From: Coriobacteriia bacterium
Lineage (GTDB): Bacteria; Actinomycetota; Coriobacteriia; Coriobacteriales; UBA8131
Length of the DNA: 64,000 nt
Reading direction: 5' to 3'
NCBI GenBank assembly: GCA_009783085.1
Contig: WRHU01000005.1
Coordinates: forward strand, 62,001-126,000
The notes beneath the pieces were generated by a model. The model did no database searches and was not told where the DNA came from. It saw only the letters and a list, made by a program, of their open reading frames with translations. Position 1 is the first letter of the stretch. The number at the start of each line of letters is the position of its first letter. The translations under genes and the position numbers were made by a program. Positions 1 to 8,407 of the stretch are shown piece after piece.

Positions 1-583
1 CCATTTCATCTTCAAACTCCCAGTCAATCCCATTTCTTTTGAAAATGCCTTTTCTTACCACAGCAAGACCTATGGTTTTTGCTGTTGGAGATTGCTGGAT
101 GCCAAACACAGAGCCACTGTATAAAGCTGAATCTGCAGCAGGAGCTATGGCGATATCTGGGTTATCAATGTAAAGCTTAAGCGACTCAAAATCGTCTCGC
201 GTGGTAATTTGTTTGACACAAGGCTTGTTAAGGGACTCTTTAAGTCTTTGACATCGAGCGCTGTTGGCGTTAAAGCCTTCTACCCCTACCGAAGAAAACA
301 GTACCGGCACCTCGTTTTCATCGGCAACAGCAACTACTGCAGGAACATATTTGTGAAACTCTTCGTACTCAAACTTGATGATGCCGCCGCCGCCAAACAC
401 AATCATCTGATACTCTGCAGCACTCTCAGGCAAAAATGCCTCAATGTCTTGGCTGTCAATGTAAAAATCCGCTACCCCTAAATCCTCAAAAACAAGTTTC
501 AAAAGAGAGTGAATGCAGGCTTCTATTATCTGATCCCCAAGATTATCAGAGCTTTTATAGGTAAGCAGTAAAACTTTTATCAT
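1..583 (-). CDS. Polysaccharide pyruvyl transferase family protein (partial, C-terminus beyond window)
   Basis: Reading the minus strand from the ATG at 583 gives 194 codons without a stop, running off the left edge. The N-terminus has the family's nucleotide-sugar-type start (LTYKSSDNLGDQ, residues 8-18) and a glycine run VFGGGG at 62-67, both usual for WcaK/CsaB-like pyruvyl transferases, which add ketal pyruvate to surface polysaccharides. Only about half of the usual ~350-400 residues is present. It lies just downstream of a teichoic-acid-type polymerase on the same strand, so a role in decorating the wall or capsule polymer is likely. The assignment to the family is firm enough from the two motifs; the acceptor is unknown. 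Confidence 0.7.
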   Translation of the reverse strand, partial: MIKVLLLTYKSSDNLGDQIIEACIHSLLKLVFEDLGVADFYIDSQDIEAFLPESAAEYQMIVFGGGGIIKFEYEEFHKYVPAVVAVADENEVPVLFSSVGVEGFNANSARCQRLKESLNKPCVKQITTRDDFESLKLYIDNPDIAIAPAADSALYSGSVFGIQQSPTAKTIGLAVVRKGIFKRNGIDWEFEDEM

Positions 584-728
584 ATAATTTCCTTGTATTC
601 CCTGCTGGTTTTGACGAATAGGCAGTATGGAGATTTACGCTCATGCATCTTACAATCCCTCAAAAGCCTCCCAAAAGTGAAGGATGCAACGGCGTGCGCC
701 TGAGCAATTAAACTCTCGTTGTGTAGTA

Positions 729-2000
729 TTATACCTCGCATATCTGCAAAATGTCATCGACTACCCGCTTTGATGCAGTGCCCTTTTCGTACGAACCACG
801 GTCAAGCAGAAACTGTGAACAGTTCTTTTCGTATTTTTCTTGGTCGAAGCTCTCAATGGAAGTCGCAAGGATGTCATTGTTTGTCGCAAGAGGAAACGGC
901 GTGCTTTCGAGTGGGTAGTAAAAACCTCTGCCACTGCGATACTCTTCTAGGTCGGACGCGTAAATAAAAGCCGGCTTCGAAGTTAGTACAAAATCACAAA
1001 TCCAGCTCGAATAATCAGTAACGCCTACATCGGCAATCAAAAGCAACTCCTGCATATCCGTGTAGTCTGTCACATCAATTACCCACTCTTTGTTTTGTAA
1101 GAGCGCACTTGCTTCTTTTGAAATCTTGTTGCTGTAGTGGTGGCGAGCCATCACAAGCCACTGACCACCAAAACGCTTTGCAAGGCCTGAGCAAAGGCGC
1201 TCGTAATCAACGTTATAGAACTCAAGAGAATTGCTTTCTCGAAAGGTAGGCGCATATAGAACAATTTTTGTGTTCTCGCTAAATCCATACTGAACACAAG
1301 CTCTCTTTTTGAGTGTCACAACAAAACTGGGTTCGCTGTTTATCAAAGCGTCATTGCGTGCATGCCCATAGGGAAGAATAGTGGTTTTGGGCCAGTGGGT
1401 TTCTCTAAAAACCTCATCCTCAAAAAGACTGTTAGAAATGCAGTAATCAGTAAGTTCGCCAACTCTTTGGGCCTTGCGCTTCCACCTTTTACGCTGCACG
1501 TTTTGCTTGTCAATACGCTTAAGCCCCATGGAGCCGTGCCAAGTGTTGAGCAATACTTGACCACGTTTTTTGGGAAACCAAGCCCACAAGAAGTTCAAAG
1601 CGTTGTCTACCCACACTTTTGAAGAAGCCTGAGCATAGAAAAAGGCAAGCGAATACCTCTTAACCAACGTTATTCCTTGAGGAAAAATATTTTTGGAATC
1701 CTTTTTATCCACCGCCCATATTATTTTGCAGCCGCTATCTCGTCTAAGAAGCTCCTCGCAAATATACTTTGGGTTACAGGTGTAATCATTTGAATAGGTC
1801 ATGAACATGACTTTTTTAGGATTTATGGGAACCATTTTCGAAAAGACAAAGAGAAACGGTATCGCTAGGAATGCCACAAAATACTTTAACGTCTTGACTG
1901 TAGAGCGCCCCAGAGAGTTCTTCTTGCCAACAAACTGCTGGCTTTCATTTGAAGGGGTCTTTGTTTCTGGTTTTTCTGTTATTGGTACTTCAGCGTACAC
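729..2000 (-). CDS. CDP-glycerol/CDP-ribitol glycerophosphotransferase family protein (TagB/TagF-like)
   Basis: A 423-residue membrane-associated polymerase that would transfer polyol-phosphate units from a CDP-alcohol to a growing teichoic-acid-like chain at the inner face of the membrane. A hydrophobic stretch near residues 35-54 precedes the catalytic part; the family motifs TWHGS (153-157), LYAPTFRES and DVGVTDYSSW are all present. The reading frame is open up to a TTG at 2078, but that codon sits directly at the expected transcript start of a TATAAT box (2083-2088) and has no good ribosome site; the GTG at 2000 follows TGGAG by 5 bases and is preferred. Its relative at 4307-5551 is on the other strand, so two polymerases with different acceptors may work together. 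Confidence 0.8.
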   Translation of the reverse strand: MYAEVPITEKPETKTPSNESQQFVGKKNSLGRSTVKTLKYFVAFLAIPFLFVFSKMVPINPKKVMFMTYSNDYTCNPKYICEELLRRDSGCKIIWAVDKKDSKNIFPQGITLVKRYSLAFFYAQASSKVWVDNALNFLWAWFPKKRGQVLLNTWHGSMGLKRIDKQNVQRKRWKRKAQRVGELTDYCISNSLFEDEVFRETHWPKTTILPYGHARNDALINSEPSFVVTLKKRACVQYGFSENTKIVLYAPTFRESNSLEFYNVDYERLCSGLAKRFGGQWLVMARHHYSNKISKEASALLQNKEWVIDVTDYTDMQELLLIADVGVTDYSSWICDFVLTSKPAFIYASDLEEYRSGRGFYYPLESTPFPLATNNDILATSIESFDQEKYEKNCSQFLLDRGSYEKGTASKRVVDDILQICEV

Positions 2001-2082
2001 GATTTCTCCAGTCGGTGTGTCACAGGGGCTTTGTTGTCGAGTTTTGCGAGACAAATACTTGCAGACTACAATAGACAATTAT

Positions 2083-2088
2083 ATTATA
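2083..2088 (-). promoter_or_regulatory. Candidate -10 box for the minus-strand polymerase gene
   Basis: TATAAT on the minus strand lies 83 bases upstream of the preferred GTG start at 2000. No convincing -35 box is seen at 16-18 bases. The 2079-2242 gap between two divergent genes is AT-rich and contains further TATAAT words on the plus strand (2162-2167, 2170-2175) that could serve the plus-strand operon. Confidence 0.3.
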
Positions 2089-2242
2089 GCCTCAAAATTC
2101 GTGTTCCACTTATTGCGTTATGAGGCATTCTCCGTACGCATTCTGTATGCACCCAATCACTTATAATCTTATAATGTTATAACAAGCACATCTAGTAGTC
2201 CGTATGTAGATTATTAGTAAAGAGAAACAGATAGGGAAATAA

Positions 2243-2998
2243 ATGACTAAAAATGTAGCTATTATTTTTGCAGGAGGCGTTGGGAGCCGTATGGGAAACG
2301 TGGCGGTTCCTAAACAGTTTATTGAAGTTAACAATAAGCCCGTACTCATCTGGACGCTTGAGCATTTTGCAAAACACCCACTTGTTGACGAGGTCTACTT
2401 AGCGTGTAAAGAAGAGTGGATTGAGCACACAAAAGAACTCATAGTTCATCATGATGTTGAAAAAATCAAGGCCGTTGTTGCTGGTGGTGATACGGCGCAG
2501 CAATCCATCTACAATGCGCTCGTTGAAGCGCGTGCGCACAATGAGGGCAACACAAAAGACATTGTTGTTCTCATTCATGACGGCGTGCGCCCCTTTATTA
2601 CTGACGTGCTCATTGATCATCTTGTTGAAACCGCACGAGAAAAAGGCAACGCAATAACAAGTACAGCTTGCCATGAAACTATTATTGTGAGTGATGACGG
2701 CGTTAACGTAAACAGTGTGCCCATACGCCGACACACCTTTGCCGTTCAAGCACCGCAAGCATTCTTTATGGATGATCTGCTTGAGGCGCATGATACTATA
2801 AGAAAAACCAATCCTCACTATGAGGACATTGTTGATGCCTGTACGCTCTATCACACTTTGGGCAAAAAGATTAATCTTGTGCGCGGTAATGTGGGCAACA
2901 TTAAAATTACCAACCCCGAGGATGTCTATGTTCTTGAGGGGCTCCTAAACTACCGCAAGAGCAAGGAACTTCTTGGATTACCTTTGCTTGAAGACTAA
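2243..2998 (+). CDS. IspD/TarI-family cytidylyltransferase (probably ribitol-5-phosphate or related polyol-phosphate)
   Basis: A 251-residue soluble enzyme that joins a phosphorylated alcohol to CTP, giving a CDP-activated precursor. The N-terminal IFAGGVGSRMG...PKQF signature (residues 8-27) and the HDGVRPF motif near 113-119 are those of the IspD/TarI family. The AGG(V/T)G form of the first loop and the setting between two CDP-polyol polymerases favour TarI over IspD, since the same compound would feed both polymerases. I cannot separate the two by sequence alone; IspD for isoprenoids is the alternative. First gene of a plus-strand run with the epimerase at 3170 and the polymerase at 4307. 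Confidence 0.75.
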   Translation: MTKNVAIIFAGGVGSRMGNVAVPKQFIEVNNKPVLIWTLEHFAKHPLVDEVYLACKEEWIEHTKELIVHHDVEKIKAVVAGGDTAQQSIYNALVEARAHNEGNTKDIVVLIHDGVRPFITDVLIDHLVETAREKGNAITSTACHETIIVSDDGVNVNSVPIRRHTFAVQAPQAFFMDDLLEAHDTIRKTNPHYEDIVDACTLYHTLGKKINLVRGNVGNIKITNPEDVYVLEGLLNYRKSKELLGLPLLED

Positions 2999-3169
2999 GC
3001 TGTCTTGTCGCGCTTAGGTGCTAACACGGCAGACTGTTGCGAGATTGATAAGCTTACCTTCGCCGAAAGGCGTCACAACATGCTCGTGCGCCAACAGAAG
3101 GCATTAAGGCACGCGGGTGCGCCCAGCAAAAGAGAGAGCACGTAAAAGGAGAATAAAAGGAGAAGCATT

Positions 3170-4243
3170 ATGCATAAAATAATCGCTCAAGATATCGAAG
3201 AGCTTTCCCAGCGCTCTGGATTAGATTTGTTTTTGCTCAAAGATTCCAAAATACTCGTTGCAGGTGGAAACTCCTTGATAGGCAAATATCTGGTTTGGCT
3301 TTTTTGTCATTTGAACGAGAACATGAACCTTGGAATAACACTATATGTACTTGCGCGCAATCTTGAAAAAGCCCAGAGCACTTTTGCCGAATGGACAGAC
3401 AAAAGTTACTTCAATCTTATTGCCCAAGATATATGCCAACCACTTGAACAATCTAACGAGGCACTACCTGCGCACATTGATTACATTTTTCATTTCGCTG
3501 CCTCTGCGAGTGCCCATCATATAGCACAAGACCCCGTAGGAATTATAAAAGCAAACACAACAGGCACTATCAATCTTCTTGAATATGCCTACAAAGCTCA
3601 GGCAAAAAATGTTGTACTCGCATCTACACGCGAGATTTATGGCAAACTCCCTAGAGACATCACTTTTATCAAAGAAACGGATATGGGGGCTTTAGATCCT
3701 CTGCATCCGCGCAATTCATATCCCGAAAGCAAAAAAATGGCTGAGGCACTTTTTGTTGCTTACGCTCAACAGTATGGCGTTCCCTTTACTATTTTACGCA
3801 TAGCGCACACTTACGGCCCAAGCATGGCTCTAAGCAATGACGGTCGTGTAATGGCTGACATACTTGGTGCTGTGGTTCGACGAGAAAATATTGTGTTTAC
3901 CAGTGACGGTACAGCACTTCGCGGTTTTTGTTACATTACTGATTGCATTGATGGGATGCTTCGCGCAGCGTTTTCTAGCGCAGAGCCGCGGGTCTTTAAT
4001 CTTGCAAACGAAACTGAGGTGCTCATGATTCGCGAGGTAGCTCAAAGAGCCATTGAGTGTTTCCCAGAACGTGATGTGGAACTTGAATTTGCCGGCGAAG
4101 CGAGTGCCGCCCACAAGGGAGGATACAACCCCATACCTTTGGCGCAGCTTGACACTTCCAAGATAGAATCTCTTGGTTGGAAGCCTCTTGTTTCTTTGGG
4201 TGAAGGCATGCGACGCACGGTGTTATCTTTTGATGAGGAATAA
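3170..4243 (+). CDS. NAD-dependent epimerase/dehydratase (extended SDR)
   Basis: A 357-residue extended short-chain dehydrogenase, likely acting on a nucleotide sugar or polyol-phosphate precursor of the surface polymer. The NAD-binding loop is AGGNSLIGKYL (residues 31-41), a variant of GxxGxxG, and the catalytic SYPESKK (Y-x3-K) follows STREIYGK, as in UDP-glucuronate decarboxylase and dTDP-glucose dehydratase relatives. A clear AAAAGGAG site precedes the ATG. In TarIJ-type clusters the cytidylyltransferase is followed by a reductase making ribitol-5-phosphate; this protein is not a TarJ-type alcohol dehydrogenase, so the product remains open. Confidence 0.7.
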   Translation: MHKIIAQDIEELSQRSGLDLFLLKDSKILVAGGNSLIGKYLVWLFCHLNENMNLGITLYVLARNLEKAQSTFAEWTDKSYFNLIAQDICQPLEQSNEALPAHIDYIFHFAASASAHHIAQDPVGIIKANTTGTINLLEYAYKAQAKNVVLASTREIYGKLPRDITFIKETDMGALDPLHPRNSYPESKKMAEALFVAYAQQYGVPFTILRIAHTYGPSMALSNDGRVMADILGAVVRRENIVFTSDGTALRGFCYITDCIDGMLRAAFSSAEPRVFNLANETEVLMIREVAQRAIECFPERDVELEFAGEASAAHKGGYNPIPLAQLDTSKIESLGWKPLVSLGEGMRRTVLSFDEE

Positions 4244-4306
4244 CCTCTTATGATACGTTTGGCGAAAGCTTCTTGGCGACTGAAAGGTTGCAACAGGTAG
4301 GATCTA

Positions 4307-5551
4307 ATGACAGTACTGGTTGATTTTGGCATAAGAACGATTTGTGTGTGCTTGCGGGTTATTTACTTCTTTATGAAGATTATGCCCGTGCGGAACAAAA
4401 TTGTCTTTATAAGCAGGCTTACTAACTCGCCATCTCTCGATTTTGTTTTGCTGCAAGCAGAACTAGAAAAAAACTTGCCTGACTATCAATATGTTATGAA
4501 GTGTCAAAAATTTGACGATAACCTTGGCAGCCTTTTGGGTCACGCACCCATGATGCTTTCGCAGATGTTTCATATCGCAACCTCAAAACTGGTGATACTC
4601 GATTCGTATTGCATTCCCATAAGCGTGCTTAATCACAGAAAAGAACTTAATGTTGTACAAATATGGCATGCGCTTGGGCTTATGAAAAAGGCAGGATACG
4701 CAGCGCTTGGAGCTGAAGAGGGGTGGAGCGAGCGGCGTGCCAAAGCGGTTTCTATGCACCGTGGCTACACCCACATTCTTGTAAGTTCTCCAGCATGTGA
4801 GCCTGCAATGCGACAGGTTTATGGCTACACCGACGAGTTTCCTCCGAAGCATCGGGCTTTGTTTAAGGAAGCCATTATAGGAGCCTTGCCACGTGCCGAC
4901 TATCTTCAAGACAAAGAAAGACGTTCCAAAGTTTGTGCGAAAATACACGAAGCCTATCCTTTTTTGAAAGAAAAGGAAATTGTTCTTTATGCGCCAACAT
5001 TACGAAAAGATGGTAAAGAGCTTTTAGTGAAAACAAAAGAGTTGGTCGAGGCCGTCAAAGAGGCGAACGCACAGGACAACAAATATGTGCTAGTTGTTAA
5101 AATGCACCCACGACATGATATGCAAAAGGATTTGTTTGACAGCCTTGATGATGACCAAAGCTTGAAAACCGCTGACCAAAGCGATGATGTCTTGTTTGAC
5201 AAAAAGTTTTCTGCGACCGAGATAGGAATGGCTGCTCACGCCTGTATTTCCGACTATTCCTCGCTTGTTTATGAGCTTATGACTATGAAAAAACCTGTGT
5301 ATTTTTATGCTTTTGACCTTGAGGCATACGAAAAGTCGCGCGGAATTTTTATTGACTATCACAATGAAGTGCCAAATGCGGTTTATAAAAATGCCCGAGA
5401 CTTGATTGATGCTATTGTTTGCGGTCGACACAACATTCAAGAACAACAAACATTTTGTGCAAAGTATGTTACTTTGAGCGAGGGCAGGAACACCGAAGCA
5501 CTTGCGCAAAAAATTGTACGTATAGTTGAGGGCTTAAGCCCAAAAGAGTAG
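4307..5551 (+). CDS. CDP-glycerol/CDP-ribitol glycerophosphotransferase family protein (second copy)
   Basis: A 414-residue polymerase of the TagB/TagF/TarL type. An N-terminal hydrophobic segment (about residues 6-26) is followed by the acceptor-site motif IWHALG (119-124), LYAPTLRKDG, KMHPRHD and a late ISDYSS motif, in the usual order. It follows the cytidylyltransferase and epimerase on the same strand, so the three probably form one transcript that makes and polymerises a CDP-activated polyol. An AGGA site lies just before the ATG. Compared with the minus-strand paralogue it lacks a long N-terminal extension. Confidence 0.8.
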   Translation: MTVLVDFGIRTICVCLRVIYFFMKIMPVRNKIVFISRLTNSPSLDFVLLQAELEKNLPDYQYVMKCQKFDDNLGSLLGHAPMMLSQMFHIATSKLVILDSYCIPISVLNHRKELNVVQIWHALGLMKKAGYAALGAEEGWSERRAKAVSMHRGYTHILVSSPACEPAMRQVYGYTDEFPPKHRALFKEAIIGALPRADYLQDKERRSKVCAKIHEAYPFLKEKEIVLYAPTLRKDGKELLVKTKELVEAVKEANAQDNKYVLVVKMHPRHDMQKDLFDSLDDDQSLKTADQSDDVLFDKKFSATEIGMAAHACISDYSSLVYELMTMKKPVYFYAFDLEAYEKSRGIFIDYHNEVPNAVYKNARDLIDAIVCGRHNIQEQQTFCAKYVTLSEGRNTEALAQKIVRIVEGLSPKE

Positions 5552-5705
5552 CTTGTGCATCAGGTTTGTGTGTCAAGCTTGTGTGTCAGGTTTGCGTGTC
5601 AAGCTACGCTTGCGATTAGGCTACGCGACAGGTTTCGCGTTAGGCTCTGTGGCAAGCTGCACGCCAAACGCGTTGAACTACGCGTCAAGCTACGCGTCAA
5701 GCGCG
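5552..5705. repeat. Decayed 11-13 bp tandem repeats between convergent genes
   Basis: The gap between the polymerase and the convergent tagH gene is filled by imperfect copies of a roughly 12-base word (CAAGCTACGCGT, CAGGTTTGCGTGT, CAGGTTTCGCGT and similar), about eleven in a row, reaching into the last codons of tagH. No gene is visible in it. Confidence 0.7.
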
Positions 5706-6607
5706 TTATAAACTGAAATGGCCCTGCTAATTGCACCGTCGAAAATTTTGACTCCCTTGTCAAGCACAATGCCTCGCTTGCAAAACTCGCGGGCTGTTGC
5801 AGAAGTGTGGCTCACAAAAAGAACCGTTACATGCTCTTGGGACATAATCTCTTTAATACGAGTAATGCACTTTTCTTTGAAACGCTTGTCTCCTACCGAG
5901 AGAGCCTCATCGACAATGAGAATTTCTGGGTCGACAGACACGGCAAACGCAAAGCCTAAACGTGACTTCATGCCGCTTGAATAGGTGCGAATAGGCTGGT
6001 CGATATAGGGGCCAAGCTCCGCAAACTCAACAACCTTTGGTTCAAGTTTCATAATCTCTTTGCGCGTATAGCCAAGTGCTTGTCCGCGCAAATGAATGTT
6101 TTCTCTCCCGGTAAGCTTACGATCAAATCCGGCGTTTACCTCAAGGAGAGCGCTTACTTTGCCCTTAACGATAACCTTGCCTGAGGTAGGCTTAGTAACA
6201 CCAGTTACAATTTTAAGCGTGGTAGATTTTCCTGCACCATTGAAGCCAAGAAACGCTACGGTTTCTCCCCTCCTAATCTTAAAAGAGAGATCGTTGTTGG
6301 CGTTGGTTGAGCCAAGGTAGGAGCTTTTCTTTTTGTAGTTAAAAAGCCCGAGAAAACGCCCCTGGTCGCTTTTGTAAAGATGGTAGGTTTTGGTAACGTG
6401 TCTAAACTCTATAACAACATCCTCGTTGCTCTTGGGCGTGCGCTTTTTTGCCGGAGTTTTTGCGGGAGCGCTTGCGGCAACCTTTGTTGGAGTTTTTGCC
6501 GGAGCGCTTGCGGTAGCCTTTGCTGGAGCTTTTGCCGAAGTTTTTGCAGGAGCCTTTGTCGGAACCTTTGTCGGAGTTCTTTTCACTTGCTGATTATCAG
6601 AGGGCAT
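5690..6607 (-). CDS. Polysaccharide/teichoic acid ABC exporter, ATP-binding subunit (TagH/Wzt-like)
   Basis: A 305-residue ATPase that powers export of a lipid-linked surface polymer together with the permease encoded just upstream. Walker A is GFNGAGKST (121-129), the signature is TYSSGMKSR and Walker B is LIVDEALSVGD, typical of the TagH/Wzt/RfbB group. The conserved domain begins near residue 63. The first ~60 residues are an unusual Lys/Ala/Pro/Thr tail made of degenerate KAPAKT units, encoded by 12-base repeats at about 6455-6585. GGGAGG precedes the ATG, which overlaps the permease gene by 11 bases, so the two are translationally coupled. No C-terminal carbohydrate-binding domain is present. 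Confidence 0.85.
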   Translation of the reverse strand: MPSDNQQVKRTPTKVPTKAPAKTSAKAPAKATASAPAKTPTKVAASAPAKTPAKKRTPKSNEDVVIEFRHVTKTYHLYKSDQGRFLGLFNYKKKSSYLGSTNANNDLSFKIRRGETVAFLGFNGAGKSTTLKIVTGVTKPTSGKVIVKGKVSALLEVNAGFDRKLTGRENIHLRGQALGYTRKEIMKLEPKVVEFAELGPYIDQPIRTYSSGMKSRLGFAFAVSVDPEILIVDEALSVGDKRFKEKCITRIKEIMSQEHVTVLFVSHTSATAREFCKRGIVLDKGVKIFDGAISRAISVYNALDA

Positions 6608-7421
6608 CGGGCACCTCCCTTGATAAGCGACGATACAGGAAAACTGCTCCCAAGAGCGTCAGGAGAAATACAATGCCAAAACAGATAAGACCCTCAGGAC
6701 TAAAATCTTTTGTCCAAGGGGCTTCCCATGCCCATGTCTTGTAGTAAAGAGCCTTCCTAAAGACAGTTGCAAAAAAGGCTATGGGGTTGAACAACATAAT
6801 CGTTTGAACCCATGGAATATCTACCTTAGACAAATCAAAAATGATTCCTGACAACCAAAAGAGTGGCGTCACAAAGGACTTTACCAAGTTGGCAAAATCC
6901 TTACTCAACGCACTAAGCAAGGAAGTCATGAGTGAAAAGACGGTAAAAAAGGCAAGCATCAAGATAATAGCAAGCGGTATTTGCAAGAGATAAAGATCGA
7001 ATGTCTTTCCGAAAAGGAAATATATTGCAAAAAGCACAACAACAAGGCCAAGGTGAATGATAAGTGACGAAAAGGCATGTATGGTAGGTATTCCGCCGAG
7101 CGGAAATTTAATTTTAGTAACCAGATAGGAATAGCGCCGTAGTATGTCGGAACCACCGCCAATCATATCACGCATAAAGAACCAAGGGATGAGACCTCCC
7201 ATAAGCCACAGGAAGTAGGGGCTTGGCATATCTTTATCGGCTCTAATTCCAACTTTTAGGGCAAACCAAAAAACACCTATGAATATCAAGGGTTGTATCC
7301 ACAGCCATGCCCAGCTGAGTGCCGTGCCGCGCGTCTTTTTGACAAGGTCAAAGATGGCAAGCCTGCCAATCTGCCTGCGCCACTCCCAGTTGTCTTTTAA
7401 TATGGTTAGAAATGTCCTCAT
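6597..7421 (-). CDS. Polysaccharide/teichoic acid ABC exporter, permease subunit (TagG/RfbA-like)
   Basis: A 274-residue integral membrane protein of the ABC-2 type with about six membrane segments and the conserved early region (KKTRGTALSWAWLWIQPLIF) found in TagG and Wzm. It pairs with the overlapping ATPase gene at 5690-6607 to move the assembled polymer across the membrane. Length matches the family. It is the first gene of the minus-strand exporter pair; the tRNA-Arg gene and its terminator lie upstream in the same direction. Confidence 0.85.
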   Translation of the reverse strand: MRTFLTILKDNWEWRRQIGRLAIFDLVKKTRGTALSWAWLWIQPLIFIGVFWFALKVGIRADKDMPSPYFLWLMGGLIPWFFMRDMIGGGSDILRRYSYLVTKIKFPLGGIPTIHAFSSLIIHLGLVVVLFAIYFLFGKTFDLYLLQIPLAIILMLAFFTVFSLMTSLLSALSKDFANLVKSFVTPLFWLSGIIFDLSKVDIPWVQTIMLFNPIAFFATVFRKALYYKTWAWEAPWTKDFSPEGLICFGIVFLLTLLGAVFLYRRLSREVPDAL

Positions 7422-7513
7422 TAGGCTCTATTATATTACAATTGCTGATTTTGCGGGTGTAGTCGTTGCCTTTTTGCAATTTGTCGCTTTTCCCTTACGC
7501 ACAGCCTACCAAA

Positions 7514-7545
7514 ATAAGAAAAGACCCATACGGGTCTTTTCTTAT
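7514..7545 (-). terminator. Rho-independent terminator after tRNA-Arg
   Basis: Perfect 14-bp inverted repeat (arms 7514-7527 and 7532-7545, loop of 4) directly downstream of the tRNA in its direction of transcription; on the minus strand the right arm ends in TTTTCTTAT followed by TTT. Confidence 0.7.
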
Positions 7546-7553
7546 CTGCATTA

Positions 7554-7630
7554 TGGTGCGGCGTAAGGGATTCGAACCCCTGACGCCCCGGTTCGTAGCC
7601 GGGTCCTCTATCCAGCTGAGGTAACGCCGC
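7554..7630 (-). tRNA. tRNA-Arg (anticodon ACG), CCA encoded
   Basis: Read on the minus strand the sequence folds into a full cloverleaf: acceptor GCGGCGT/ACGCCGC, D stem CCTC/GAGG, anticodon stem CCCGG/CCGGG around loop CTACGAA, and T arm with TTCGAAT. The anticodon ACG (read as ICG) decodes CGU/CGC/CGA arginine codons. The 3' ACCA is encoded. Confidence 0.95.
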
Positions 7631-8014
7631 ATATCCGCTTTTAGCATTTCTGGTGCTTTTTGCGGAGTTGCTATGATACCAAAGTGTTTGCGCTCAGGCA
7701 AGCGCACAGCAACTTTTCTTATCAGCAACTTCCTTGTCGACACCTTTTCGTGTCTGCGCCTCAGCAACTTTTATCGTTCTCCGCAAGTTCCAACTTTTCT
7801 TGTTCTTGCGAGTTCCAACTTTTTTACCCTCTCCTCCTCCATCTTTTCCTCTCCTCATCCATCTTATCCTCTCTACCTCCATCGCTCAGACTCTCATCTT
7901 GACACAAAAATGTTAGCTATGGTAAACTTTATTAGAATCAAGAACGCTTGGCCAAAGACCTTTGAAACTAGGTAACCGAGCTGTCGTTAAGGCTTTTTGC
8001 GTAGGAGAACTGCT
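7631..8014. other. Gene-free stretch upstream of feoA with a long pyrimidine tract
   Basis: No coding signal on either strand. About 7740-7895 is strongly pyrimidine-rich on the plus strand (runs such as CTCTCCTCCTCCATC). It ends in a possible promoter (TTGACA 7899-7904, TAAACT 7923-7928, 18-base spacer) and an imperfect palindrome GTTAGCTATGGTAAAC (7912-7927) that overlaps it and could bind an iron regulator; it is not a clean Fur or DtxR box. Confidence 0.4.
7899..7928 (+). promoter_or_regulatory. Possible promoter/operator of the feo operon
   Basis: TTGACA matches the -35 consensus exactly; TAAACT (four of six) follows after 18 bases. The imperfect palindrome at 7912-7927 covers the spacer and -10. 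The feoA start is 87 bases downstream. Inference only. Confidence 0.35.
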
Positions 8015-8407
8015 ATGAGAACCCTTGAGGCCGTAGAGCCTGGAACAACCGTACGCGTTACCAAAATCGGAGGCGAGAGGTCTTTGAGGCAGCGCATTAT
8101 GGAAATGGGCATAACCAGAGGCGTTGAGGTCTATGTTCGCAAAGTTGCGCCCTTAGGTGACCCTTTTGAAATTAGCGTGCGTGGCTACGACCTCTCTTTG
8201 CGCAAAAATGACGCGGAGCTCATTGAGGTTGCTGATATAGGCGGTTTTGAAGGCAGGCGCTCGAGACGTTTTGAGCGAAACAAGAAGCGAGGGAAAGCAC
8301 GATGGGGGCGCTTTAGCTGGCGGCAGCGAGCTGCCACAAGCAGTGGCACGGCAGACGATACCTCGATTAGCTCCAGCAACACCTCAAAAGGCAGAACGCA
8401 GCAATGA
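8015..8407 (+). CDS. feoA: Ferrous iron transport protein A
   Basis: A 130-residue cytoplasmic SH3-like protein that assists FeoB in ferrous iron uptake. The FeoA core (LEAVEPGTTVRVTKIGG...RIMEMGITRGVEV...PLGDPFEISVRGYDLSLRKNDA) fills the first ~75 residues; the remaining ~55 are a basic, Ser/Thr-rich tail absent from most FeoA proteins. The frame is open from a TTG at 7997, but TAGGAG lies 7 bases before the ATG at 8015, which is the start chosen. The stop overlaps the feoB start by four bases (ATGA), indicating coupling. Confidence 0.9.
   Translation: MRTLEAVEPGTTVRVTKIGGERSLRQRIMEMGITRGVEVYVRKVAPLGDPFEISVRGYDLSLRKNDAELIEVADIGGFEGRRSRRFERNKKRGKARWGRFSWRQRAATSSGTADDTSISSSNTSKGRTQQ

Noticed and set aside
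7660..7975. Overlapping small frames in the pyrimidine tract before feoA
   Set aside because: Low-complexity Ser/Leu/Pro products in several frames at once, no ribosome sites, no family.
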